39,899 nucleotides of DNA from Treponema sp. UBA4307 (lineage in GTDB: Bacteria > Spirochaetota > Spirochaetia > Treponematales > Treponemataceae), in assembly GCA_002394685.1 (NCBI GenBank), contig DGUP01000078.1, forward strand, positions 44,333 to 84,231, given 5' to 3'. Both the position numbers and the translations under genes were made by a program. This document shows, piece after piece, positions 1-8,535 of this stretch. The notes below the pieces were generated by a model. It searched no databases. It worked only from the letters and a program-made list of their open reading frames with translations, and was not told the DNA's origin. Each line of letters starts with the position of its first letter. Position 1 is the stretch's first letter.

Positions 1-45
1 CAGGGAAGAACCCAGGAAATCCAGGAAAGAGTTCTTCACCTGTAG
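1..45 (+). CDS. nrdD: Anaerobic ribonucleoside-triphosphate reductase, C-terminal end only (partial)
   Basis: Only the last 14 codons are inside the window, ending QEIQERVLHL and then TAG at 43-45. This matches the usual tail of NrdD (a Gln/Lys-Glu-rich helix ending in V-x-H-L), and the next gene encodes its activase NrdG. NrdD reduces ribonucleoside triphosphates to deoxyribonucleotides under anoxia with a glycyl radical. The glycyl-radical loop lies outside the window and cannot be checked. The call rests on the short tail plus the neighbour. Confidence 0.75.
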   Translation, partial: QGRTQEIQERVLHL

Positions 46-63
46 AAGCAATACACTAAATGG

Positions 64-106
64 AGAGGTGGTTAGCCGGAAAGGCAGTTAAGACCACCTC
101 TTTTTT
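64..106 (+). terminator. Rho-independent terminator or attenuator between nrdD and nrdG
   Basis: AGAGGTGGT (64-72) pairs perfectly with ACCACCTCT (93-101) around a 20-nt loop and runs into TTTTTT. It lies between nrdD and nrdG, so it would end or attenuate nrdD transcription and lower the amount of activase relative to reductase. Confidence 0.75.
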
Positions 107-138
107 ATTTTTGAACTTAATGGATTTTGGAGATTAAA

Positions 139-663
139 TTGAACTACGGAGAAATCAAAAAATTTGATATAGCAGACGGAGATGGTGTAAGAGTGTCCCT
201 TTTTGTTTCAGGCTGCAGAATTCACTGTAAAGGCTGTTTTAATGCCAGCACCTGGGACTTTTGTTTTGGAAGGGAGTTCACCGAAGAAACAGAAAACGAA
301 ATTCTCCAGGCCTTAAACCAGCCTTTTATACAGGGATTAACAGTTCTGGGAGGGGAACCTTTTGAAGAAGAAAATCAGCAGATTCTTACACCTTTCCTGA
401 AAAAAGTACGTAGTCAGTTTCCAGAAAAAGACATCTGGTGCTACTCTGGTTATTTGTATGATGTGGATTTGAAGCCTGCTCAGGGAAAAAAACACACAGA
501 GTACACCGATGAAATGCTTTCTTACATCGATGTACTTGTTGATGGTCCTTTTATTCAGGAGAAGAAAAATATCTCCCTCCAGTTCCGTGGTTCTGAAAAC
601 CAGAGAATTCTTCACCTGAAGGATAAGAATCAGCTGGAAAAAGATTTACAGCCTACCAGCTGA
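139..663 (+). CDS. nrdG: Anaerobic ribonucleotide reductase activating protein (radical SAM)
   Basis: NrdG uses S-adenosylmethionine and a [4Fe-4S] cluster to generate the glycyl radical on NrdD. The cluster-binding C-x3-C-x2-C motif is seen as CRIHCKGC (Cys26, Cys30, Cys33), followed by a WDF-type segment. A later GGEPF stretch matches the SAM-binding GGE motif. An in-frame TTG at 127 would give a longer protein, but it overlaps the ribosome site. TTG at 139 is chosen because GGAG (129-132) lies 6 nt before it and the product then begins MNYGEIKKFD, the usual family start. The length of 174 aa is normal. The end overlaps the convergent GH43 gene by 11 bp. Confidence 0.93.
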   Translation: MNYGEIKKFDIADGDGVRVSLFVSGCRIHCKGCFNASTWDFCFGREFTEETENEILQALNQPFIQGLTVLGGEPFEEENQQILTPFLKKVRSQFPEKDIWCYSGYLYDVDLKPAQGKKHTEYTDEMLSYIDVLVDGPFIQEKKNISLQFRGSENQRILHLKDKNQLEKDLQPTS

Positions 664-2155
664 ACTTTACATAACCCTGGCTGCCGTTTACATACAGGGC
701 AAGAATTACCCCGGTAAATCCGCAGGCCACTTCGCTGGAAAGAAACTTAACTGGACCATTATTCAGTTCCACATAATTTCCTTCATCATCCATCGAACAA
801 AGTTTATATGTGTAATTGTCACTGGAAATCATCAGTTGAACATTTTCTCCGGTAAGAAGAATTTTTTTACCGGAGCAGACTTTTCCATAAAGAACCAGAT
901 CAGCCTTTACCTGAATTCCAGACTCAGTACGTTCTGCTTCAATATAATAGTAATCTTTTTCCGTAAGATATGCCGTAATTCCCGCACTCTGTCCCAGAGC
1001 CAATGTTTCTCCATGGATTTTTACTGCCATCTTTGCATTGTGTTCAGGCTGTCTGCTTCCTACAAAAGAAACCTGGCCTGTAGAGCCGAGACAATCTTTT
1101 CCACCGCGGATTTCTGCGCAATCTGCAAGGCCCTTTGAATCATAAGAAATTTTATAATCAGAATAATCCGGCAGACGAAGATAAACCGAACTTAATTTCT
1201 CCAGACCGAATTTATATTCCGGATATTTTACATCATCAAGGATAGTACACTTTCCATCTTTAAGTTCCCACTTTTTACGACAAGTGCCATCTGCTCCAAC
1301 TTCCGGCCATCCATCTTCATTCCAGAAAACCGGCATTAAATATGTTTCCCGCCCAAGATTATGGAATGTATCATACTGCCCAATCTGCCTGAAAGCCAGA
1401 TGAACCATAAACCACTGACCGTCTTCTGCCTGAACCAAATCTGCATGACCGGCCCCCTGAATTTCATATCCTCCAAGATTTCTATTTGTAAGGATTGGAT
1501 TTGACGGACATGCCTCGTACGGTCCCCAGATATTTTTTGACCGGAGCATACATTCCATATGACCATATTCAGTGCCACCCTCAGCAACCATCAGATAATA
1601 CCAGTCATTAATATGATAAAGATGTGGACCTTCCAGATAACGACCACCGCAGCCTGTAGAAATGCATTTTGCTTCAGTAAGTTTTTTTCCTGTTTCAATA
1701 TCAATTTCACAAAGGCTGATTCCGTTTACTCCATAATCATCCGCACCATTTGAAATAAAATAAGTTTTATCTCCGTCAAAAAGAAGCGAAGGATCTATTC
1801 CCCCACGGTCAACTTTTACAGGTTCAGACCATTCTCCATAAATATCATCTGTATAAACGTAGAAGTTTCCATAATCATTAGAAACATTTGTTACAACAAC
1901 ATAAAATCTTCCCTTATTAAAGCGGATTGTTGGAGCATATATTCCACCGCTGGCTGCAATTCCCTGAACATCCAGCTGACTTTTTCTTGTAAGACAATTA
2001 TTTATCTGCTTCCAATGAACCAAATCATCACTTTCGAAAACCGGCATTCCTGGAAAATATTCAAAGGTACTGTTTACCAGATAAAATTTTCCGTTTGCAG
2101 CACAAACGCTTGGATCCGGATAAAAGCCCCGGATTACAGGATTTTCACAAATCAT
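653..2155 (-). CDS. Glycoside hydrolase family 43 beta-xylosidase / alpha-L-arabinofuranosidase
   Basis: A five-bladed propeller enzyme that releases xylose or arabinose from xylo-oligosaccharides. The N-terminal pattern NPVIRGFYPDPS, then FEYFPG and DLVHW, is typical of the GH43 xylosidase subfamilies. The three expected acids are visible: base Asp14 (PDPS), pKa modulator Asp121 (GIDPS) and acid Glu175 (YLEGPHLY). After about residue 310 comes the beta-sandwich that closes the active site in these xylosidases. There is no signal peptide, so it probably acts in the cytoplasm on imported oligosaccharides. The chosen ATG at 2155 has GAGGAG about 10 nt upstream; an in-frame ATG at 2173 would lie upstream of that site. 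The two CE2 esterases in the window fit the same xylan-degrading habit. Confidence 0.9.
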   Translation of the reverse strand: MICENPVIRGFYPDPSVCAANGKFYLVNSTFEYFPGMPVFESDDLVHWKQINNCLTRKSQLDVQGIAASGGIYAPTIRFNKGRFYVVVTNVSNDYGNFYVYTDDIYGEWSEPVKVDRGGIDPSLLFDGDKTYFISNGADDYGVNGISLCEIDIETGKKLTEAKCISTGCGGRYLEGPHLYHINDWYYLMVAEGGTEYGHMECMLRSKNIWGPYEACPSNPILTNRNLGGYEIQGAGHADLVQAEDGQWFMVHLAFRQIGQYDTFHNLGRETYLMPVFWNEDGWPEVGADGTCRKKWELKDGKCTILDDVKYPEYKFGLEKLSSVYLRLPDYSDYKISYDSKGLADCAEIRGGKDCLGSTGQVSFVGSRQPEHNAKMAVKIHGETLALGQSAGITAYLTEKDYYYIEAERTESGIQVKADLVLYGKVCSGKKILLTGENVQLMISSDNYTYKLCSMDDEGNYVELNNGPVKFLSSEVACGFTGVILALYVNGSQGYVKFSW

Positions 2156-2288
2156 ATCAAAATTACTCCTCAAATTTCATAAATCGAAGTTATTACAGCT
2201 TATTTACAAAAACAACAATAAAAACTTCAGTTTTTTACTTTTTTAATTTTTAAAATTTCAATTTCCTGATTTTAAAATTTCTTATTAC

Positions 2289-2315
2289 TTGAATAATTAT
2301 GCGCTAAATTATAAA
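2289..2315 (+). promoter_or_regulatory. Weak promoter directly before the gene at 2325
   Basis: TATAAA (2310-2315) ends 9 nt before the ATG at 2325. TTGAAT (2289-2294) is the best -35 candidate, but the spacer is only 15 bp. No Shine-Dalgarno sequence lies between. If used, the mRNA would start within a few nt of the start codon. Confidence 0.35.
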
Positions 2316-2324
2316 ATCCCTCAT

Positions 2325-2861
2325 ATGAACGGTAACTTAATTGAAGAATTTTTAGACAAAAAAACATTAAAAGCTCTCGATACACTTCTTTCCGCTGAAA
2401 AAGAAGCAGATTATAATAATGCTGCCGTTCAGCTTAGTTCTGTATTTAATTCTGATAATGCTTTTGACAGCATTCTTAAAAAGGATGAAGTTGAAACAAA
2501 GCTTGTTTCAAGTTTTCACAAAAATCTCCTTTTACTCATTCAGAAGACTTGGGTTGAAAAATCAGATGAAGTTCTTAAAGCTGAAGTTCTTAATCAGCTG
2601 GAGGATTTCTGCAAAAAGCTCTCAGCAAAAAAATATTCTGAAACCTATAACTCATTCTTTGAGATTCTGAACAAGGTTGTTTACCTTATGTTTGGTTCTC
2701 AGACAAAGAATAACGATTTTGCAGATTACGCTCTCCGTATTGATCCTGAATTTGGTATTTTCTGGTGGTACATAAAAAGTCTTCCTGAACAGTCAACCTG
2801 GACAGATTCTAAAAACCGTACAGCAATTTTGCTGGGAATGTACTTCCTGGCTAACTACTAA
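2325..2861 (+). CDS. Hypothetical protein, mostly helical, upstream of the proline operon
   Basis: I do not recognise this 178-aa protein. It is acidic/lysine-rich, has no signal peptide or membrane segment and no cysteine-histidine metal pattern, and reads as an all-helical cytoplasmic protein. The C-terminal third has an aromatic cluster (FGIFWWYIKSLPEQSTW). Codon use matches the neighbours, and the reading frame is long and uninterrupted, so it is probably real. ATG at 2325 is preferred, although an in-frame TTG at 2289 is possible; neither has a Shine-Dalgarno site. The proA start is 57 bp downstream with no terminator between, so it may be cotranscribed with proABC. Confidence 0.65.
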   Translation: MNGNLIEEFLDKKTLKALDTLLSAEKEADYNNAAVQLSSVFNSDNAFDSILKKDEVETKLVSSFHKNLLLLIQKTWVEKSDEVLKAEVLNQLEDFCKKLSAKKYSETYNSFFEILNKVVYLMFGSQTKNNDFADYALRIDPEFGIFWWYIKSLPEQSTWTDSKNRTAILLGMYFLANY

Positions 2862-2918
2862 TTTTCTCAAGTTCAACTCTGGCGGGCTGGTCAAATTTTT
2901 TTACAGGAGATTTGCTCT

Positions 2919-4178
2919 ATGGACATGGACTTGGTATGTTCTCAGCTCAAAGATGGAGCTGCAAAGCTGGCCCTTCACAATGCTAATCAGAAAAATCATG
3001 CCCTCACTTGTGTAGCAGATGCAATTCTTAGCAGAAAAGAAGAAATTCTTGCTGCTAACAAAATTGATGTTGATGCTGCCCGTGCAGGTGGAATGACTGA
3101 GGCCCTTGTTGAACGTCTGGCTCTTGACGACAAGAAATTCAAATCAATTTTAGACAGCATTCAGATTATCATCCAGCAGGGCGACCCCATTGGTGAAGAA
3201 ATAGCCGGCTGGAAACATCCAAACGGCATGGAAATAAAGCAGATTCGTGTTCCTCTGGGAATTGTTGCAATCATTTACGAATCCCGCCCAAATGTTACAA
3301 TCGATGCATTTTCTCTTGCTTACAAAAGCGGTAACTCTATTCTTTTAAGAGGATCTTCTTCTGCACTTAATTCAAATAATGCACTGGTTGAGGCAATCCG
3401 GGAAGGTTTGAAAAATGCAGGGGATGACGGTGTTTTAAATTCAATTTACCTTTGTCAGAGTACAGACCATTCTGATGTTGACCAGATTCTTAATGCTGTT
3501 GGAAAAATTGATGTTGTGCTTCCTCGTGGTGGCCAGAAGCTGATTAATAATGTTGTTCAAAATGCAAAAGTGCCTGTTATTCAGACAGGAGCCGGCGTGT
3601 GTCACCTGTATGTGGATGATGATGCAGATTTGAACATGGCAGCAGATATTGCTTACAACGCAAAGACTCAGAGACCAGGGGCTTGTAATGCTATTGAGAC
3701 TATTCTGGTGAATAGAAGTGTCGCCGGCGATTTTCTCCCTTTACTGAAGGAACGTTTTGGTAATCAGGTGGAACTCCGCGCTGATGAAGAAAGCTATAAA
3801 ATCTTAGAGAGCTGCGGATATCCTAAACTGGTAAAGGCCGCAGACGAAGATTTCGGATTCGAATTCCTGAATTTTATTGCTTCAGTGAAGATTGTGGAAA
3901 ATGTAGATGAAGCTGTGAACTATATCAACAGTCATAATACAAAGCATTCAGAAACAATCGTTACAAACAACAGATCTCACGCAAGACAGTTTCAGACAAG
4001 AGTGGATGCAGCATGCGTTTATGTTAATGCCAGTACACGCTTTACTGATGGCGGAGAGTTTGGTTTTGGAGCAGAACTTGGCATCAGTACCCAGAAGCTT
4101 CATGCCAGAGGCCCTATGGGAATTAAAGCTCTCACAACAACAAAATTCTTAATTGATGGAGACGGACATATCCGTTAA
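2919..4178 (+). CDS. proA: Gamma-glutamyl phosphate reductase (glutamate-5-semialdehyde dehydrogenase)
   Basis: Second step of proline synthesis: NADPH-dependent reduction of gamma-glutamyl phosphate to glutamate-5-semialdehyde. Full length at 419 aa, with family motifs GIVAIIYESRPNVT, SGNSILLRG and the catalytic cysteine in RPGACNA; the C-terminal FGFGAELGISTQKLHARGPMG is also typical. AGGAG precedes the ATG at 2919 by about 10 nt; an in-frame ATG two codons later is a possible alternative. It is the first gene of a proA-proB-proC cluster, six bases before proB. Confidence 0.97.
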   Translation: MDMDLVCSQLKDGAAKLALHNANQKNHALTCVADAILSRKEEILAANKIDVDAARAGGMTEALVERLALDDKKFKSILDSIQIIIQQGDPIGEEIAGWKHPNGMEIKQIRVPLGIVAIIYESRPNVTIDAFSLAYKSGNSILLRGSSSALNSNNALVEAIREGLKNAGDDGVLNSIYLCQSTDHSDVDQILNAVGKIDVVLPRGGQKLINNVVQNAKVPVIQTGAGVCHLYVDDDADLNMAADIAYNAKTQRPGACNAIETILVNRSVAGDFLPLLKERFGNQVELRADEESYKILESCGYPKLVKAADEDFGFEFLNFIASVKIVENVDEAVNYINSHNTKHSETIVTNNRSHARQFQTRVDAACVYVNASTRFTDGGEFGFGAELGISTQKLHARGPMGIKALTTTKFLIDGDGHIR

Positions 4179-4184
4179 AGAAAA

Positions 4185-4979
4185 ATGACAATTCAAGATA
4201 CAATAAAAAAAGCACGTAAAATCGTAATTAAAATTGGAAGTAATACACTGGCAAAAGCTGATGGAACACAGAACACAGATTTTATGAAATCTATTGCTGA
4301 ACAGTGTAAAGCTTTAATCGATCAGGGAAAACAGATTATCCTTGTTTCTTCCGGAGCACAGGTTTCCGGCGTTTCTGCAATTGAAGAATGGCCTCGCAAA
4401 AAAGATATGCACTTCCGCCAGGCTCTTTGTTCAATTGGTCAGGTTGAATTGATGTATCAGTGGAGAAAAGCATTTGCTTCTCAGGGGATCCATATTGGCC
4501 AGCTTCTTTTTACAAAGGAAGATTTTGAGGACAATCTCCGCTCATTAAATATCCGCAACACATTCTTTACTCTGGTAGATGAAGGCGTTGTTCCAATCAT
4601 CAATGAAAATGATTCCGTTTCTACAGAAGAATTTCTTATTGGGGATAATGACAACTTAAGTGCCCTTACAGCAATTCTCTGGAGTGCAGACTTACTTATT
4701 CTCTTCAGTGACATTGATGGAATTTACACTGATAATCCTAAAACAAATCCAGAGGCATCTTTAATTGAAGCTGTTTCTGACATTTCACATCTTCGTAATG
4801 ATATTACAATCGGCTCAGCAAATGAATTTGGTACAGGCGGCATTGAAACTAAAATTCAGGCTGCTGAAAAAACAACAAAATATGGAATCCCAATGATTCT
4901 TACAAATGGAGGAACAAAAACTCCTCTTCTTTCATTAGCTGATGGAAGTCAAAAAGGAACTTTATTTCTGGCACAATAA
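4185..4979 (+). CDS. proB: Glutamate 5-kinase, short form without PUA domain
   Basis: First committed step of proline synthesis: phosphorylates glutamate to gamma-glutamyl phosphate, normally feedback-inhibited by proline. The amino acid kinase fold is clear from IVIKIGSNTLA at the start, LVSSGAQVSG, INENDSVS, GDNDNLSA and GSANEFGTGGIETKIQAA. At 264 aa it ends with the kinase domain and lacks the ~100-aa C-terminal PUA domain of the long form found in E. coli, which is known in other bacteria. Only a weak purine-rich site (AAAGAAA) precedes the ATG, and the start lies 6 bp after the proA stop, so coupled translation is likely. Confidence 0.96.
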   Translation: MTIQDTIKKARKIVIKIGSNTLAKADGTQNTDFMKSIAEQCKALIDQGKQIILVSSGAQVSGVSAIEEWPRKKDMHFRQALCSIGQVELMYQWRKAFASQGIHIGQLLFTKEDFEDNLRSLNIRNTFFTLVDEGVVPIINENDSVSTEEFLIGDNDNLSALTAILWSADLLILFSDIDGIYTDNPKTNPEASLIEAVSDISHLRNDITIGSANEFGTGGIETKIQAAEKTTKYGIPMILTNGGTKTPLLSLADGSQKGTLFLAQ

Positions 4980-4991
4980 TTGGAGATAAAA

Positions 4992-5846
4992 ATGGAAAGT
5001 GTTTCAAATGTAAAAATTGGCTGTATTGGATGCGGCATCATGGGCGGTTCTGTAATTAAAGCAATTGCTTCAAAATACAATCCGTCAAATATTTTCATCA
5101 GTACAAAACATCCTGAAAAGGCTCAGGATTTTGCAGCTAAAACCGGCGTTAATGCCCTTAAGTCTAATCTGGAAGTTGCAAAAGCAGCAGACTATATTTT
5201 TATTGCAGTTAAACCTGCTTACGTTAAGGAAGTTCTTATTGAAATAAAGGAAGCCTTCACAACAAAAAAGACGATTATTTCCATGGCAGCAGGACTTAAC
5301 CTGGATAAACTTACAGCATTTATTCAGCCACCTGATCTTTCAGCTCCATCAACAGACCTTACATTTGTAATGCCTTCCCTTGTGAGAATTATGCCTAATC
5401 TTCCGGCAATGGTTGGAGAGGCAATGACAGCAATCTGCCACACTTCTGAGATTGAAGAACAGGACCTTTCAGTTGTTAAGACACTTCTTGAATCCTGCGG
5501 AAAAGCAGAAATTGTTCCTGAAAAACTTATGGATGGTGTTACAGCAGTAAGCGGCTCTGGTCCGGCATATGCATTTATGTTCATTGAAGCTTTAGCTGAT
5601 GCAGCTGTTCGTTTTGGAATGCCTCGAGCCCAGGCTTATACCTACGCAGCACAAACCTTAAAGGGCGCAGCTGCAATGGCTCTTGAAGACCAGCGTTCTC
5701 CTTCTCAGTTAAAAGATGCAGTCTGCTCTCCAGGCGGTACAACAATTGAAGGTGTAATTTCTCTGGAGCGTCACGGATTCAGAGGCACTGTAATCGAAGC
5801 TGCAACTGCTGCCTATAATAAATCAGTTGATATGGGAAGAAAATAA
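4992..5846 (+). CDS. proC: Pyrroline-5-carboxylate reductase
   Basis: Last step of proline synthesis: NAD(P)H reduction of 1-pyrroline-5-carboxylate to proline. It has the N-terminal Rossmann motif GCIGCGIMGGSVIKA and the C-terminal signature region AVSGSGPAYAFMFIEALADAAVRFGMPRAQA followed by the DAVCSPGGTTIEG loop. ATG at 4992 is chosen because TTGGAG (4980-4985) precedes it by 6 nt; an in-frame TTG at 4980 is part of that ribosome site. It follows the proB stop by 12 nt. The stop is 1 bp from the end of the convergent GNAT gene, leaving no room for a terminator. Confidence 0.97.
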   Translation: MESVSNVKIGCIGCGIMGGSVIKAIASKYNPSNIFISTKHPEKAQDFAAKTGVNALKSNLEVAKAADYIFIAVKPAYVKEVLIEIKEAFTTKKTIISMAAGLNLDKLTAFIQPPDLSAPSTDLTFVMPSLVRIMPNLPAMVGEAMTAICHTSEIEEQDLSVVKTLLESCGKAEIVPEKLMDGVTAVSGSGPAYAFMFIEALADAAVRFGMPRAQAYTYAAQTLKGAAAMALEDQRSPSQLKDAVCSPGGTTIEGVISLERHGFRGTVIEAATAAYNKSVDMGRK

Positions 5847-5847
5847 A

Positions 5848-6735
5848 TTACTTCTCCAGATAATAAACTATTTTATATCCGCCGGTGATAATAAATCCTG
5901 CCTTAGTGTAGGCTTTTATTGCTCCGGCGTTTTCTTTTTTAACAAAGAGAACAGCTTTTCTATTAAGAAGACAAGCTTCCCTTGCAATATGTTCCACAAG
6001 TGCCGAAGCGTACCCCTTTCCCCTGAATTCTTCCAGAGTGTAAACGCCTCCAATCTGAAAAAAGCCTTTTGTAATTGCATTTGTATTTGCTTTAGAAACG
6101 ATTTTTCCTTTTTCAACAACTGCGAAATAAAACTGATTCTTAAAATTTTTTTCCAGAGAAATTCTTTCTGCCGCAGGAACAACTTCTCTCCATGCAGGTA
6201 ATACTTCAACCCGGGTGTAATCAAGCTGCAGGGGCATCAGCTGTTCAATATGATTTTTGCTGCAACGGATAATTTCACAGTCACTTCGATGGGAAAAATC
6301 ATCTTCATCTTTATCCATTACTTCCAGGTCCCGGCCTTCTTCCATAAAGTGATATTCGTGGACCTCACTTTTCCTTCCCCTATAAATTCCGGAAACTATC
6401 TCTTCAAGAAAATCAGCCCATTCCTTCTGCCCCGAAATACAGAAAACTGAATTTTTTGCAAAAAACTCTGTCAGGGCAAGACTCACCTCTGTCGTCTGTT
6501 CAGGTAAGCAGCAGAAAACCAGCCGCCCCTGTCCACTATAGGTAAAAACCCCATGAACAAGAGGATGCCAGCTGTTAAGAGTTCCCTTTTCTATAATTAT
6601 GTGAACTGAATTGTCATGATTGATAATCCGTTGAAAAAGTGCACAACAGCGTTTTTCGTAAGGAAGGACAAAATCAAGTGCCAGCTTCAAGACCTTTGGA
6701 CTTCCACTGGCACCTACTACGCATAGAGCAGACAT
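5848..6735 (-). CDS. GNAT-family N-acetyltransferase with extra N-terminal domain
   Basis: The C-terminal ~140 residues form a GNAT fold. The acetyl-CoA motif is seen at about 229-250 (GGVYTLEEFRGKGYASALV, with the R-G-K-G-Y pyrophosphate loop), followed by NAGAIKAYTKAGF, the motif B helix. Residues 1-150 form a separate alpha/beta N-terminal domain without a recognisable signature, which makes the protein about twice the length of a plain GNAT. The substrate is unknown. It lies 3 bp after the stop of the UPF0210 gene (TAA, AAA, ATG) with no Shine-Dalgarno site, so it is probably translated by coupling in the same transcript. Confidence 0.85.
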   Translation of the reverse strand: MSALCVVGASGSPKVLKLALDFVLPYEKRCCALFQRIINHDNSVHIIIEKGTLNSWHPLVHGVFTYSGQGRLVFCCLPEQTTEVSLALTEFFAKNSVFCISGQKEWADFLEEIVSGIYRGRKSEVHEYHFMEEGRDLEVMDKDEDDFSHRSDCEIIRCSKNHIEQLMPLQLDYTRVEVLPAWREVVPAAERISLEKNFKNQFYFAVVEKGKIVSKANTNAITKGFFQIGGVYTLEEFRGKGYASALVEHIAREACLLNRKAVLFVKKENAGAIKAYTKAGFIITGGYKIVYYLEK

Positions 6736-6738
6736 TTT

Positions 6739-8100
6739 TTAGTTTCTGAATGAATGAATTGGAGCAGGAATTCTTCCGCCGCGGTTAATAAAATCTGCAC
6801 ATCCGAACTTGCTCACAGGCATTACAGGACATCCGCCCAAAAGTCCACCGAATTCAACCCATTCCCCTGCTTTTTTGCCAGGAGCAGGAATAAGACGGCA
6901 GGCAGTAGTTTTGTTGTTTACCATACCGATTGCAAATTCATCTGCCAGAATACCTGAAATTGTTGTAGCAGGAGTATCTCCAGGGATTGCAATCATATCA
7001 AGACCTACAGAACATACTGTGGTCATAGCTTCAAGTTTTTCAAGGCAGATAGAGCCCTGTTGAACTGCATTAATCATTCCTTCATCTTCAGATACAGGAA
7101 TAAAGGCACCGGAAAGGCCGCCCACATTAGTAGAAGCCATAACACCGCCCTTCTTAACCATATCTGTAAGCATTGCAAGGGCTGCAGTTGTACCAGGAGC
7201 ACCTGCACCATCAAGACCAATTTCTTCAAGAATACGGGCAACAGAATCTCCTACAGCAGGAGTTGGTGCCAGTGAAAGATCCAGAATACCAAAGTTTACG
7301 CCCAGACGCTTTGCTGCTTCTGCACCAACCATCTGTCCCATTCTGGTAATCTTAAATGCCATTTTCTTAATACCATCAGCAAGAACATTAATTGGCTGAC
7401 CTTTATATTCTCTGGCAGCAGCAAGAATTACTCCAGGACCAGAAACGCCTACATTAATTACAGCGTCACCTTCTCCAGGACCATGGAATGCACCTGCCAT
7501 AAACGGATTGTCTTCAGGAGCATTACAGAATGCTACAAGTTTTGCACAACCGTTAACTGCACAGTTCTTACTTACTTCTGCAGTTTTTACAATTGTCTCA
7601 CCCATAAGTTTAACTGCATCCATGTTGATTCCGGATTTTGTAGAACCAACATTCACGCTTGAACATACGCTGTCTGTTACAGCCAGTGCTTCAGGGATTG
7701 AATCAATCAGGATTTTGTCAGCAGGAGTAATTCCCTTCTGAACAAGGGCTGAAAATCCACCAATAAAGTTTACTCCAAGTTCCTTAGCACATTTGTCCAG
7801 AGTCTGGCAGTAAGATACATATGATTTTTCATTAGAAGCACCTGCAACCAGTGAAATTGGTGTTACGGAAATACGTTTATTGATGATTGGAACACCGTAT
7901 TCCTTTTCGATTGACTGACCTACTTTTACCAGGTCGCCTGCTTTCTTCATGATTTTGTCGTATATTTTCTGATTTGCTTTTTTTGCATCAGAATCGGCAC
8001 AATCCAGAAGGGAAATACCCATTGTAATACAACGAATGTCCAGCTTCTGGCGCATGAACATATTTACTGTTTCTTCAATTTCAACTGGTGAAAAAATCAT
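6739..8100 (-). CDS. UPF0210 / DUF711 (PFL family) protein
   Basis: Full-length member (453 aa) of the widespread UPF0210 family, recognised from MGISLLDC, RISVTPIS, the segment PFMAGAFHGPGEGDAVINVGVSGPG, TPAVGDSVA and ARGG-like glycine-rich loops near the C-terminus. The fold is related to glycyl-radical/PFL-like barrels, but the biochemical function is not established. In many bacteria the gene sits beside a small ACT-domain protein (UPF0237); here the upstream neighbour is instead a short charged ORF. Strong ribosome site GAGGTAAT just before the ATG at 8100. The downstream GNAT is 3 bp away, suggesting an operon. Confidence 0.92.
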   Translation of the reverse strand: MIFSPVEIEETVNMFMRQKLDIRCITMGISLLDCADSDAKKANQKIYDKIMKKAGDLVKVGQSIEKEYGVPIINKRISVTPISLVAGASNEKSYVSYCQTLDKCAKELGVNFIGGFSALVQKGITPADKILIDSIPEALAVTDSVCSSVNVGSTKSGINMDAVKLMGETIVKTAEVSKNCAVNGCAKLVAFCNAPEDNPFMAGAFHGPGEGDAVINVGVSGPGVILAAAREYKGQPINVLADGIKKMAFKITRMGQMVGAEAAKRLGVNFGILDLSLAPTPAVGDSVARILEEIGLDGAGAPGTTAALAMLTDMVKKGGVMASTNVGGLSGAFIPVSEDEGMINAVQQGSICLEKLEAMTTVCSVGLDMIAIPGDTPATTISGILADEFAIGMVNNKTTACRLIPAPGKKAGEWVEFGGLLGGCPVMPVSKFGCADFINRGGRIPAPIHSFRN

Positions 8101-8147
8101 ACATTACCTCGTTTTTTTATCTTATATAAATAGTGATTTTTTTTCAA

Positions 8148-8336
8148 TTAATCGTCATAGTCATAATCTCCCCGACTGTCCTTTACGGCACTCCAGCCGG
8201 AAGATTTTTCCATAAGCATTTCTGCATCTTCCCGCCCTTGTGTTATGCTCCACTGGCGGTATTTCTTAGCTTTAGCAGGTGCGGGTTTTTCCCGGTCTTT
8301 ATCTTTTTCCTTTAAATCTTCTTCTCCATTAGCCAT
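8148..8336 (-). CDS. Small charged hypothetical protein
   Basis: A 62-aa protein with an N-terminal Lys/Glu/Asp-rich stretch, an Ala-Pro-Lys segment, then TQGREDAEMLMEKSSGWSAVK and an acidic Tyr-Asp tail. I do not recognise it. ATG at 8336 is chosen over the in-frame ATG at 8366, because 8366 lies inside the TATAAT of a likely promoter (8365-8370). The ribosome site is weak (GTGGG). It lies 47 bp upstream of the UPF0210 gene on the same strand. It could be a real small protein or a chance frame; the low-complexity charged composition limits confidence. Confidence 0.45.
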   Translation of the reverse strand: MANGEEDLKEKDKDREKPAPAKAKKYRQWSITQGREDAEMLMEKSSGWSAVKDSRGDYDYDD

Positions 8337-8364
8337 ATTTGTACCCACAAAATAATTTTGCCCC

Positions 8365-8393
8365 ATTATAGTGTTGAATCTATTTCTTTTAAA
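8365..8393 (-). promoter_or_regulatory. Promoter for the small protein / UPF0210 / GNAT genes
   Basis: On the minus strand, -35 TTTAAA (8393-8388), a 17-bp spacer and a perfect -10 TATAAT (8370-8365). It would serve the three minus-strand genes 8336 to 5848. Confidence 0.55.
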
Positions 8394-8478
8394 TAGACCC
8401 CTTCTTTTTATCTTCCAGATATTTAAGCAGTATTTAAGTAAATCTATCGTTTTTTAACTAATTTTTTCCTAAAAAAGT

Positions 8479-8507
8479 TTGACCTTTTAGTCATAGCAAT
8501 ATATGAT
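8479..8507 (+). promoter_or_regulatory. Promoter of the CE2 lipoprotein gene
   Basis: TTGACC (8479-8484), 17-bp spacer, TATGAT (8502-8507). The predicted start at about 8514 gives a ~22-nt leader containing the AAAGGGGGA ribosome site (8522-8530) before the ATG at 8536. Confidence 0.7.
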
Positions 8508-8535
8508 TAACTAATATTCTCAAAGGGGGAAACGG

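Noticed and set aside
337..615. Open frame antisense to nrdG
   Set aside because: It lies wholly inside a clear radical-SAM gene and has no ribosome site or recognisable product.
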